A DNA stretch of 64,000 bases, taken from Chloroflexota bacterium. Its GTDB lineage: Bacteria > Chloroflexota > Dehalococcoidia > Tepidiformales > Tepidiformaceae. The stretch lies in assembly GCA_026702615.1 (NCBI GenBank), contig JAPPBY010000005.1, forward strand, positions 26,661-90,660. The letters are read 5' to 3'. A program made the position numbers and the translations under genes. The notes beneath the pieces are model-generated. The model was not told where the DNA came from. It ran no database searches and was given only the letters and a program-made list of their open reading frames with translations. The stretch's first letter is position 1; the number at the start of each line of letters is the position of its first letter. Positions 52,473-60,096 of this stretch are shown here, piece by piece.

Positions 52473-53608
52473 CGATCCATCTCCCCCACCATGAAATCGC
52501 GGACGAGCGGGAAGACGGCCCGGCGCTTGGGCTCGAGGATGTCCTCTTCCCAAGTCTCAAGCAGGAAGGCGAACGTGAATCCCATGCTCGAGCCGTCATC
52601 CGGCATCACGTAGCCGGCCGAGACGAAGATGTCGGGTTCTTCTTCATCTTCTTCGGGCGTCCAGTAGCCGGCCTTCTGCCCGTACTGGTACCCCTCCACG
52701 CCGAAGTCGGCGGGGAATGCCTCTTTGCCTTCCGGCAGCACCACTTCGGAGGCGAGTTGCAGGAGGTGAGCGGTCCAGCGCTCGTCGAGCTGCTCGCCCC
52801 GCACGATCGAGGCCCAGAAGAGCGCGAGCTCGTGCGGGGTGAACCGGGCCCAGCGCCACCGCCACTCCGGGTACCACCTTGCAGAGACGCCCGCGCGAGC
52901 CATCACCTCGCCGACCTGCTCGGGCGTGATCAGCTCCGCGATCTCGTCGGTCTGCTTGTCGAGGGAGTGGTGCAGCACGAGCTCGACCTGCTCCTCGATG
53001 AGCTCGAATTCAAGGAGTCCATCCTGCACCGCGCGAAGTCCCGCGGTGAGGATGACGACCTTGCCGGCAGAGGCTGGGTACTGGGAGTGCTGCGGACGCA
53101 CGACGATGGAGGAGCCGCAGTCGAGGTCGATGAGGGCCAGCCCCCAGATGCCCTCGTAGTCGAGCATGGCCGCTTCGACCTCGTCGATGAGCAGCGCGGC
53201 ACGTTCGGCTACGGTCGCGCAGCGGGAAGGGCGGCCGTTCGTCGTTTCGGTGGCCGCGGCTGCGCTTGCGGTGGCTGTGGAGACAGTGGTGGCCGTTGGC
53301 ATAGCCGTTTCGGTAGCAGTAGCCGTGGGCGCCGTCGTCGGCGAGGGGCTTGGGGTCGGGGATGCGGTGGCAGTGGGAGGAGAGGTCGGCGTAGCGGCGG
53401 GCGTGGGGTCAGGCGGTGGGTTGGGAGAAGGGGAGGGGGTGGCGGTGTCGGGGGAAGGCGGAGCCGGGGTCGAGGTGGGGGGCTCAGGGGGTTCGGCAGG
53501 CTCCGAGGTCGGCGTGGACGAGCCGTCCTCGAGCACGAAGAACAGCACGACGGCAAGTCCCGCGACGATCGCCAGGATGACCGTTAAGACCCACCGGCTC
53601 GGGCGCAT
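52469..53608 (-). CDS. Membrane-anchored serine hydrolase (beta-lactamase/PBP-like)
   Basis: A 379-residue exported protein. An N-terminal anchor (residues 7-26) is followed by a Pro/Thr/Ser-rich linker of about 100 residues, typical of wall-spanning stalks. The catalytic domain shows the SxxK motif S180-A-G-K183. A KAGYW segment stands where KTG is expected, and SLD stands at the SxN position (HHSLDKQTDEIAE). The motifs are relaxed compared with class A beta-lactamases. It may act on peptidoglycan or other amides. Resistance cannot be inferred. Confidence 0.75.
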   Translation of the reverse strand: MRPSRWVLTVILAIVAGLAVVLFFVLEDGSSTPTSEPAEPPEPPTSTPAPPSPDTATPSPSPNPPPDPTPAATPTSPPTATASPTPSPSPTTAPTATATETAMPTATTVSTATASAAAATETTNGRPSRCATVAERAALLIDEVEAAMLDYEGIWGLALIDLDCGSSIVVRPQHSQYPASAGKVVILTAGLRAVQDGLLEFELIEEQVELVLHHSLDKQTDEIAELITPEQVGEVMARAGVSARWYPEWRWRWARFTPHELALFWASIVRGEQLDERWTAHLLQLASEVVLPEGKEAFPADFGVEGYQYGQKAGYWTPEEDEEEPDIFVSAGYVMPDDGSSMGFTFAFLLETWEEDILEPKRRAVFPLVRDFMVGEMDR

Positions 53609-53719
53609 CCGTCCACTGTAGCCGCATCACCGGCAGGGCCAAGATCGCCCTGTCTTGTGAGAACCCTCCAGAGGCGGCATAGTCGCGCCGCCGGGCGGTT
53701 GGCCCGCAAGGGGAGAGCG

Positions 53720-54547
53720 ATGGCTGGACTGAATCTCACGGGTATCGAGGGCAAGGTGGCGGTGGTCACGGGCGCGGGCCGCATGAAAAGCATCGGCCGC
53801 AGCATCGCCGTCGAGATGGCGAAGGCCGGGGCCGATGTGGTGATCACCGGCACGGGGCGTCCCCCCGAGCGCTATCCCGACGACGAGAAGGCCGCTGGTT
53901 GGCGCGACATCGCCTCCGTGGCGGAGGAGATCGAGGCGGAGGGCCGGCGCGCCCTGCCCCTCGTGAGCGACTCGGGGGACGAGAACTCCGTGCAGGAGCT
54001 CCTCGACGCCACGCTTACCGAGTTCGGACGCGTCGACTTCGTCGTGAACAACGCCGGGGCGGCGCGCGGTCCCGACCGCGTGCCCGTCGTCGACATGCCC
54101 ATCGATGCCTGGGACACGGTCATCCGGGTCAACCTGCGCGGTCCCTTCCTGATGTCGAAGATATTCGGGCAGCAGCTCATCGACGCCGGCAACGGTGGCG
54201 TGATCATCAACATCTCGTCGATCGCGGGGAAGGTGCTCGGTCCGAACATGGCCGCGTATGTCGCCAGCAAGGCCGGCCTCCAGGGCATGACCGGCGGGAT
54301 GGCGCGGGAGATCGGGAAGCACGGCGTCCGTGTGAACGCCATCTGCCCCGGGCTCGTCGACACCTCCCGCATGGCGGACGTGTTCGACGACCCCGACTTC
54401 GCCGCACGGGCCTCGATGATCCCGATCGGGCGCGCGGGCCTCGGCGAGGACATCGGCTGGGCGACCGTGTACCTCTGCAGCGACCAGGGGTCGTGGATCA
54501 CCGGCCAGTCGATCAACGTCTGCGGGGGCAACGCGGTCGCGCATTGA
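53720..54547 (+). CDS. Short-chain dehydrogenase/reductase
   Basis: A 275-residue SDR, NAD(P)-dependent. The cofactor motif is TGAGRMKSIG (residues 17-26), NNAG at 110-113, with Ser167, Tyr180 and Lys184 in the catalytic positions. The TGAGRMKSIG spacing is unusually long between the glycines, like some enoyl-reductase relatives. A longer upstream frame is rejected, because GGGGAGAG precedes the ATG at 53720. The stop overlaps the start of the PIN gene as TTGA, so the two are coupled. Confidence 0.9.
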   Translation: MAGLNLTGIEGKVAVVTGAGRMKSIGRSIAVEMAKAGADVVITGTGRPPERYPDDEKAAGWRDIASVAEEIEAEGRRALPLVSDSGDENSVQELLDATLTEFGRVDFVVNNAGAARGPDRVPVVDMPIDAWDTVIRVNLRGPFLMSKIFGQQLIDAGNGGVIINISSIAGKVLGPNMAAYVASKAGLQGMTGGMAREIGKHGVRVNAICPGLVDTSRMADVFDDPDFAARASMIPIGRAGLGEDIGWATVYLCSDQGSWITGQSINVCGGNAVAH

Positions 54548-54987
54548 CGGGCGAACGCAAACCGCTGCGGGCGATCGTCGACACGAACCTGCTCGTCGGG
54601 GCGCTGGCGCGGCCCGATGGGTCGGCGGCGCGCATCCTCGAGCACTGGCGGGCGGGCGACTTCGAGCATGTCGCCTCGCAGGCGACGCTGCGGGAGGCCG
54701 AGCTGGTGGTGGGCGCGCGCTGGGTGGCGCGCATCGCCGATAGCCGCGCACGCGACGCCTTGCTCGCGGAGCTCCGCGAGCACTCGGTGCTCGTCGATGC
54801 GCCCGTGCTCGATGAGCTCACGCTCAAGGACGCGGGCGACCGTCGCCTGGTGGAGGCAGCGCACGCGAGCGGCGCCTCGCACCTCGTGACCGCCGACCGC
54901 GAGGTACTCCTGGCCCGTGGCTACGGCGCCGTTGAGTTCGTAACGGCCGGGGAGTTCCTGCGGGCGCTTACTGCCCGCGCCGGTTGA
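54544..54987 (+). CDS. PIN-domain protein (putative ribonuclease)
   Basis: A 147-residue PIN-domain protein. It has the first acidic motif VDTNLLVGAL near residue 15, a central REAELVV acidic residue near 50 and the last motif LVTADREVLLA near 117. It resembles type II toxin-antitoxin PIN toxins, but no antitoxin-like gene is adjacent. The TTG start at 54544 overlaps the SDR stop by four bases and is the only start that keeps the domain intact. Toxin activity is therefore doubtful; it could be a housekeeping RNase or a relic. Confidence 0.8.
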   Translation: MTGERKPLRAIVDTNLLVGALARPDGSAARILEHWRAGDFEHVASQATLREAELVVGARWVARIADSRARDALLAELREHSVLVDAPVLDELTLKDAGDRRLVEAAHASGASHLVTADREVLLARGYGAVEFVTAGEFLRALTARAG

Positions 54988-55036
54988 CGCCTCCCGCGGG
55001 CGCTCCTACGGTTCGCGGACCCGAGGAGGCGGACCG

Positions 55037-55960
55037 ATGACACTGAACCCGCAGGCGAAATTCCTACTTGATCAGATGGCGGCGATGGGCATGCCGCCCA
55101 TCCACGAGCAGGAACCGGAGGCCGTGCGTGAGGCGAACCGCCTGCCACCGGCGGTCCCCGGCGCCACGATGGCCAACGTCGAGGACCGCAACATCCCTGG
55201 GCCCGCGGGCGACATCCCCGTGCGCATCTACCGCCCGACCGACGCCGGCGACCACTCCCTGCTGGTCTGGTACCACGGCGGTGGCTGGGTCATCGGCGAC
55301 CTCGACGGCGCGGACGTGACCTGCCGCGAACTGGCGGCGAAGAGCGGCTCGGTCGTCGTATCGGTCGACTACCGGCTCGCACCCGAGCACCGCTACCCGG
55401 CGGCGCACGAGGACTGCTACGCGGCGACGGTCTGGGCGGCGGAGAACGCGGCCGACCTTGGGGCCGACGCGAGCAAGCTCGCGGTTGGCGGCGACTCCGC
55501 GGGTGGCAACCTCGCGGCGGTCGTGTCCCTGCGGGCGCGGGACGAAGACGGTCCCGCGATTCGCTTCCAGCTGCTCGTCTACCCCGTGACCAACCACGAC
55601 TACGGAACCGACTCGTACTCGGACAACGCCGACGGCTACCTGCTGACGCGCGACGGCATGGAGTGGTTCTGGAACCACTACCTGGGACCGGACGGCGACG
55701 GCTCGCACCCCCATGCCTCGCCGTTGCGTGCCGAGGACCTGTCGGGGCTTCCTCCGGCGCACGTCATCACGGCCGAGTACGACCCGCTCCGGGACGAGGG
55801 CGAGGCCTACGCCAAGCGCCTCCAGGAAGCAGGCGTGGACGTTACGCAGACGCGCTACGCCGGCCAGATCCACGCCTTCTACGGCATGCACGGGGTCCTT
55901 GACGACGCCACGAACGCAGCCGACGAATCGGCGGAGAAGCTGAAGGCGGCGCTGGCCTAG
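55037..55960 (+). CDS. Alpha/beta hydrolase (HSL/acetyl-esterase type)
   Basis: A 307-residue soluble esterase of the hormone-sensitive lipase family. The oxyanion motif HGGGW is at residues 80-84, the nucleophile elbow GDSAGG at 152-157 with Ser154, and the catalytic Asp in TAEYDPLRDEG near 245. The catalytic His is in GQIHAFYG near 280. The layout and length are typical for Aes-like enzymes. The ATG at 55037 follows GAGGAGGCGG. It ends four bases from the convergent thrS gene. Confidence 0.92.
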   Translation: MTLNPQAKFLLDQMAAMGMPPIHEQEPEAVREANRLPPAVPGATMANVEDRNIPGPAGDIPVRIYRPTDAGDHSLLVWYHGGGWVIGDLDGADVTCRELAAKSGSVVVSVDYRLAPEHRYPAAHEDCYAATVWAAENAADLGADASKLAVGGDSAGGNLAAVVSLRARDEDGPAIRFQLLVYPVTNHDYGTDSYSDNADGYLLTRDGMEWFWNHYLGPDGDGSHPHASPLRAEDLSGLPPAHVITAEYDPLRDEGEAYAKRLQEAGVDVTQTRYAGQIHAFYGMHGVLDDATNAADESAEKLKAALA

Positions 55961-55963
55961 CGA

Positions 55964-57745
55964 CTACGGCGCGAGCGCCTTCGTCTCGCGCTCCTCCTCG
56001 ATGCGCCCGAGGAAGTCGGCGATCGGAATCGCGCCGAGGTCCTCGCCCGTGCGCACCCGCACCGCGACTGTGCCCGCCTCGGCCTCGCGATCGCCGGCGA
56101 CGAGCATGTAAGGGACCTTCTGCAACGTTGCGTGGCGGATCTTCGCGTTCATGCGCTCGCTGCGGGCGTCCACCTCCACGCGGAAGCCGGCCTCGCGCAG
56201 CGTGGCGGCCACCTCGTCGGCGTAGGGCTGGTGGCGGTCGGCGATGGGGATGACGGTCGCCTGCACGGGCGCGAGCCAGAGGGGGAAGGCGCCGCCGAAG
56301 TGCTCGATGAGCACGCCCAGGAAGCGCTCGGTCGCGCCGGTGACGGCCTGGTGGAGCATGACGGGGGTGTGTTCCTTCCCGTCCTCGCCCGTGTAGACGC
56401 AGCCCAGACGCCCCGGCTGGATGAAGTCGACCTGGATGGTCGAGAGCTGCCACTCGCGGCCGAGCACATCCTTGGCGATGAAGTCAGCCTTGGGGCCATA
56501 GAAGGCGGCCTCGCCCTCCTCCTCGGCGAACTCCAGCCCCGACGCCTCCATCGCGTTCCGCAGGGCCGCGACGGCCTGCTCCCACTGCTCGGGCGCGTCG
56601 ACGAACTTGCCGTCGTCTCCCGTGTCGGGCAGGGAGAGGGCGACGCGATAGTCGGTAAGGCCGTACGTCTCGAACGCTTCCCGGATGAGCGAGAGGCCGA
56701 GGGCGAACTCCTCCTGGATCTGGTCCGGTGTGCAGAACACATGGATGTCGTCCTGGGTGAGGGAGCGCACGCGCGTCAGGCCGTTCAACTCGCCCGACTT
56801 CTCGTAGCGGTAGAGCGTGGCGAACTCGGCGTAGCGCAGGGGCAGGTCCCGGTAGCTGTGGGGTTCCGCATTGAAGAGCATCATGTGCGAGGGGCAGTTC
56901 ATCGGTTTCATGAGGAATTCGGTCTCGCCGTCGACCATCGGCGGGAACATGGCGTCGGCATAGTGCTCGCGGTGCCCGGAGCGCTCATAGAGCTGGCCCT
57001 TCACCACATTCCCCGTCCAGACGTGCTTGTGGCCCGCGCGTTCCTGCAACTCCCGCACATAGCTCTCCATCAGGTGGCGGACGGTCTCGCCCTTCGGCAG
57101 GAAGAGGGGGATGCCCTGCCCCACGACGTCGGAGAAGGTGAACAGCCCGAGCTCGCGGCCGACGCGGCGATGGTCGCGCTTGCGGGCTTCCTCGAGCTGG
57201 CGCTCGTATTCGTCGAGTTCCTCCTGGGTCTCGAAGAGGGCGCCGTAGACGCGCTGGAGCTGGGGGTTGTTCTCGTCGCCGCGCCAGTAGGCGCCAGCGA
57301 TGCTCATAAGCTTGAAGGCGGGGATCTCGCCCGTGTGGTTCACGTGGCCGCCCCGGCAGAGGTCGGTGAACTGGCCGTGCGTGCACTGCGTGATGTCGTC
57401 GTCCTTGATGTCGGCGACCAGTTCGAGCTTGAAGGGCTGGTCGGCCCACTGCGCTTCGGCCTCTTCGCGGGTGATGGAGGACATCTGGAAGGGGAGCCGC
57501 CGTCCGATCGACTTGCGCATGCGGCGCCGCAGCCAGGTCAGGTCTTCCTGCGTAAGGGTGCGGGGCAGGAGGAAGTCGTAGTAGAAGCCCGTGTCAGTCG
57601 GCGGCCCGATGCCGACCTCGGCCTCGGGCATGAGCTCGACCATGGCCTCGGCCAGAACGTGCGCCGCCGAGTGGCGCATGCGTGAGAGCCGCTCTTCCTT
57701 CTCGAGGGCGGCGAGGTCGACGTGGTCTTCGATGGGTTCTGGCAT
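55964..57745 (-). CDS. thrS: Threonine-tRNA ligase, TGS-less
   Basis: A 593-residue class II synthetase that attaches Thr to tRNA-Thr. It begins within the second additional (SAD) editing domain with HSAAHVLAEAM near residue 26, and lacks the N-terminal TGS domain of E. coli-type enzymes. The SAD motif HGQFTDLCRGGHV is near residue 143. Catalytic motifs include the zinc cysteine MNCPSHMM and MTRV-like motif 2 (TRVRSLTQDDIHVF), followed by the HGXX anticodon-binding domain (HFGGAFPLWLAPVQ). The upstream T-box (57781-58006) controls it. Confidence 0.95.
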   Translation of the reverse strand: MPEPIEDHVDLAALEKEERLSRMRHSAAHVLAEAMVELMPEAEVGIGPPTDTGFYYDFLLPRTLTQEDLTWLRRRMRKSIGRRLPFQMSSITREEAEAQWADQPFKLELVADIKDDDITQCTHGQFTDLCRGGHVNHTGEIPAFKLMSIAGAYWRGDENNPQLQRVYGALFETQEELDEYERQLEEARKRDHRRVGRELGLFTFSDVVGQGIPLFLPKGETVRHLMESYVRELQERAGHKHVWTGNVVKGQLYERSGHREHYADAMFPPMVDGETEFLMKPMNCPSHMMLFNAEPHSYRDLPLRYAEFATLYRYEKSGELNGLTRVRSLTQDDIHVFCTPDQIQEEFALGLSLIREAFETYGLTDYRVALSLPDTGDDGKFVDAPEQWEQAVAALRNAMEASGLEFAEEEGEAAFYGPKADFIAKDVLGREWQLSTIQVDFIQPGRLGCVYTGEDGKEHTPVMLHQAVTGATERFLGVLIEHFGGAFPLWLAPVQATVIPIADRHQPYADEVAATLREAGFRVEVDARSERMNAKIRHATLQKVPYMLVAGDREAEAGTVAVRVRTGEDLGAIPIADFLGRIEEERETKALAP

Positions 57746-57780
57746 GACTGGGACTCTCCCGGACGTTCTGGCGCCTGTTC

Positions 57781-58006
57781 AGGGACGGCGCGCAGCCCGT
57801 GGTCCCACCCTGATTCCCCGCGCGTTCGCCAGTTGGCTGCGCGAGCTCATTACGGCCGGTAACGGGGCCATCCGTGCGCGCCTATCCGCGAGGGCTTCGG
57901 GCGCAGGCTCGCGGGTGGTGTTCGCCGCCGGGCGCCGCGCTTTCAGCCAGTGGCGCGGCTCTCTGTGGGTGGCGGGTACTCGTCCCGGTCGTCGCCTCTC
58001 TTTGTG
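57781..58006 (-). promoter_or_regulatory. T-box riboswitch (threonine) before thrS
   Basis: The minus-strand leader has the T-box parts in order. Stem I starts with GACGACCGGGACGAGTAC (about 57993-57976). The AGAGAG bulge region and a GCCGCGC/GCGCGGC stem follow (about 57962-57930). The specifier region reads GAAC-ACC-ACC, with the Thr codon ACC at 57919-57917. The CCGTTAC element comes later. The antiterminator bulge motif GGGTGGGACCACGG is at 57810-57797, followed by CCGTCCCT at 57788-57781. There is no poly-T after it, so it probably regulates translation initiation rather than termination. The GGGAGAG Shine-Dalgarno lies about 35 bases further. Uncharged tRNA-Thr would switch on thrS. Confidence 0.85.
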
Positions 58007-58019
58007 CGGTTGTACTTCG

Positions 58020-58025
58020 AGTATA
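58020..58025 (-). promoter_or_regulatory. -10 promoter element for the thrS leader
   Basis: TATACT on the minus strand is a near-consensus -10 box about 15 bases before the T-box. The -35 at the expected distance is weak, so it may be of extended or low -35 type. Confidence 0.5.
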
Positions 58026-58054
58026 GCGAGCGGGGCGGAGGGGTCGAGGGGTGG

Positions 58055-58603
58055 TCAGAAGCCGCCGTTGCTCGCGTAGATGACTACAAGCGCGATGCCC
58101 ACCGCGATCGCTCCCCACATCCGCCGCTTCCGGCGGCTGCGGAAGAGGCCCCGGATCTCGCGACGAAGGAAGCGCGCGAACCAGTCATCGCGCGGGCGGC
58201 CGTCACGACGGCGTCGGTAGGAACCTTGCCGGCTAGACGGACGTAGCGTGGACATGGAGGGGTTCGCATATGGCACTGGCCCCAGCCCTGTGTACTCGCG
58301 GAAGCGGGGCGACCGCTGGTCCCGAAGCGACTTCAGCGCAGCTTCGAAGCTCGCGGCGTCAGCACGCGTGTCCATGGGACCGGACCGCCACGCCAGCGTC
58401 GGATTCCCGCCAGCGGTGGACTCTGTTTCGCCACCCTGGTGTTCCCTCAGCCGCCGACCAATGTGAGCCGTGTGGCCGACGTAGTGGCCGTAGTCGGTGT
58501 CGAGGACGTACACGAAGAACCGCCGGTTGGGGTCGGCGGCGTCTCGAAGATCCTGCTCGTAACCGAGGTCTTCCGGCTCGTAGTACCTACGGCGTTTACG
58601 CAT
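58055..58603 (-). CDS. GIY-YIG domain protein with C-terminal membrane helix
   Basis: A 182-residue protein. The N-terminal domain has the GIY-YIG nuclease signature in degenerate form (RFFVYVLDTDYGHYVGHTAHIGRRLREH, residues about 28-55). It is followed by a charged Arg-rich linker and one C-terminal hydrophobic helix (MWGAIAVGIALVVIYASN) at the end. That would place the nuclease domain in the cytosol on the membrane. The ATG at 58603 is chosen; a GTG 39 bases upstream is an alternative and neither has a good ribosome site. The family of the whole protein is unknown. Confidence 0.75.
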   Translation of the reverse strand: MRKRRRYYEPEDLGYEQDLRDAADPNRRFFVYVLDTDYGHYVGHTAHIGRRLREHQGGETESTAGGNPTLAWRSGPMDTRADAASFEAALKSLRDQRSPRFREYTGLGPVPYANPSMSTLRPSSRQGSYRRRRDGRPRDDWFARFLRREIRGLFRSRRKRRMWGAIAVGIALVVIYASNGGF

Positions 58604-58688
58604 AAGGTTCGCCAGTATGCCAAGCCCCGCCGTGCCCCGCACCGGCGGGAGCGTGCCAGCGCGAAACGCGCTAGGCTGAGCAGTCCGC

Positions 58689-58765
58689 GGGCGGTTAGCT
58701 CAGATGGTTAGAGCGCTGCGTTGACATCGCAGAGGTCACTGGTTCGAATCCAGTATCGCCCACCA
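58689..58765 (+). tRNA. tRNA-Val (anticodon GAC)
   Basis: Complete cloverleaf: acceptor GGGCGGT/ATCGCCC, anticodon stem CTGCG/CGCAG around TTGACAT with anticodon GAC, and T-arm GGTTCGAATCC. CCA is encoded at the 3' end (58763-58765). Confidence 0.96.
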
Positions 58766-58955
58766 GGCTGGACAACATCGAGAACTTTCACCCTGGCGCT
58801 TGAACTCGGCTCTAGATAGCTACGGCTTCGCCGATCGCCTAGCGGCAGGGTGGACGAACCGGCGGCTCCGACCTTCGGGACGGGGAGTGTGCCCGTGCCG
58901 CCGCCCCCGGTATCGTTGGTTGCCCCTCGACGGCGGGGGCTGCGGAGGGGGACTG

Positions 58956-59627
58956 GTGGCGACCATCGCGGTGGTAGGTGTCGGACCGGGTGATCCGGAG
59001 TTCCTCACGCTCAAGGGGCGCACCGCGATCGAGGAAGCAGACTACGTCGCGGCATTCGAGACCGTGCTCGAACCGGTGAGCGGGTGGATACGCGGCACCT
59101 CCATGCCAATGAGCTACCTTGACCAGGAGCAGGTGCTGGACGAGCTGGCCGCCCACGCCGGGAGGGGCAAGCGGTGCGTGGTGTGCGCCTGGGGCGACCT
59201 CAACTTCTCTGCAGGGGAACTCATCGAGCGCGTCCGCCGCAGGGCCGAAGTGGAGTTGATTCCCGGCGTCAGTTCCGTACAGGTGGCGTGCGCTCGCCTG
59301 GGGCTGGCCATGGAAGCCTCGGTGTTCATCACCCTGCACGTCCGTGACGGACACGAGGCAGGCTTGAGTGATCTGAAGGAGCTGCTGCGGGGCGGAGGTC
59401 GGCACCTCATCGTGCTGCCGCGCCCGTTCGACCTCATGCCGCGCAGGATCGCCCAGGAACTGCTCGATGCCGGCGCCCCGGCAGACACCCCGGTGTACGT
59501 GATGGAGCGGCTCTCGTTGCCCGGCGAACGCATCGCTGAGCGCGGCCTCGCCTCTCTCGCTTTGGACGACACCGAGTGGAGTGACCTCACGATCCTCGTC
59601 TTTCCCACCCGTCCCCAGGTGGGCTAA
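58956..59627 (+). CDS. cbiE: Cobalt-precorrin-7 (C5)-methyltransferase
   Basis: A 223-residue tetrapyrrole methylase that transfers methyl from SAM in anaerobic-type corrin ring synthesis. The SAM-binding loop VVGVGPGDPEFLTLKG is at residues 5-20. The later motifs ELIPGVSSVQVACARLGL and PVYVMERLSLPGERIAE are typical for CbiE; the CbiT half is absent. A GTG at 58956 with GGAGGGGG before it is chosen over a longer upstream frame. It lies just before the cobalamin riboswitch, so it is not itself under that switch. Confidence 0.82.
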   Translation: MATIAVVGVGPGDPEFLTLKGRTAIEEADYVAAFETVLEPVSGWIRGTSMPMSYLDQEQVLDELAAHAGRGKRCVVCAWGDLNFSAGELIERVRRRAEVELIPGVSSVQVACARLGLAMEASVFITLHVRDGHEAGLSDLKELLRGGGRHLIVLPRPFDLMPRRIAQELLDAGAPADTPVYVMERLSLPGERIAERGLASLALDDTEWSDLTILVFPTRPQVG

Positions 59628-59706
59628 GGGGCGGAGCTCACTCGAGCGCTGGGACGAAGCCGCCTGCCCGCTCTCGACAGCTGCAACATTGTTTGACACC
59701 GAGCTC

Positions 59707-59880
59707 GCAGCGGTAGTAGCCTCGCGACCGCTGCAAAGTAGCGAAGCCGGTGTGAGTCCGGCGCTGTCCCGCAACTGTGTTCCGCCCTTTGGGGCGGTCA
59801 GCCAGGTCGCCGAAACGCAGCGAGACGTCCAGCCCGCGTGGCACGGGTGAGGTCGAGTCGGCCGGATTCAACCCCACTCT
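59707..59880 (+). promoter_or_regulatory. Cobalamin (B12) riboswitch
   Basis: The core of an adenosylcobalamin-type riboswitch is clear: GAAGCCGGTGTGAGTCCGG at 59742-59760, then GCGCTGTCCCGCAACTGTG at 59761-59779, and GTCAGCCAGGTCGCC at 59797-59811. A GCAGCGGT/ACCGCTGC hairpin (59707-59734) starts the element. TTGACA at 59693-59698 resembles a -35 but has no good -10 at the right distance. It should shut down the downstream genes when coenzyme B12 is plentiful. Confidence 0.92.
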
Positions 59881-59886
59881 CTTCAG

Positions 59887-59908
59887 CCCCCCGCGTGGGG
59901 GTTTTCTT
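59887..59908 (+). terminator. Intrinsic terminator of the riboswitch
   Basis: CCCCC/GGGGG stem (59888-59892 with 59897-59901) around a CGT-type loop, followed by TTTTCTT. It comes directly after the aptamer and 42 bases before the first ORF, so it is the expression platform for transcription control. Confidence 0.8.
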
Positions 59909-59949
59909 GTGGCTTCCGCACGGAACGCCGCAGCAGAAGGAGCACAGGG

Positions 59950-60096
59950 ATGGGCACCGCGCTGACAGGAAGCGTGCTGCGAACGTCCACGGCCGCTGCG
60001 TTGGCGTGGCTCCCCTGGTCGGGAGCGTTCTCGCCCTCGCAGGCGCGCGGCCAGCGCACCGAGGCAAGGCCTTCCGCCGGCGTGGTAGCACAGTGA
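59950..60096 (+). CDS. 48-residue ORF, first gene under the B12 riboswitch
   Basis: A short ORF that has AAGGAG at 59937-59942, seven bases before the ATG. The protein (MGTALTGSVLRTSTAAALAWLPWSG onward, 48 residues) has one weakly hydrophobic stretch and an Arg-rich C-terminal half. It does not match CbtB or any cobalt-transport subunit that I know. The TGA overlaps the GTG start of cobN as GTGA, so translation is probably coupled. It may be a real small protein or just a coupling leader. Confidence 0.55.
   Translation: MGTALTGSVLRTSTAAALAWLPWSGAFSPSQARGQRTEARPSAGVVAQ

Noticed and set aside
54544..54987. PIN gene as a type II toxin-antitoxin system
   Set aside because: No antitoxin-like gene is adjacent on either side, so only the PIN protein is reported.
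59838..60092. Extension of the cobN frame upstream to 59838
   Set aside because: This part lies in the riboswitch and terminator, and a separate ORF with its own ribosome site ends at the cobN GTG.
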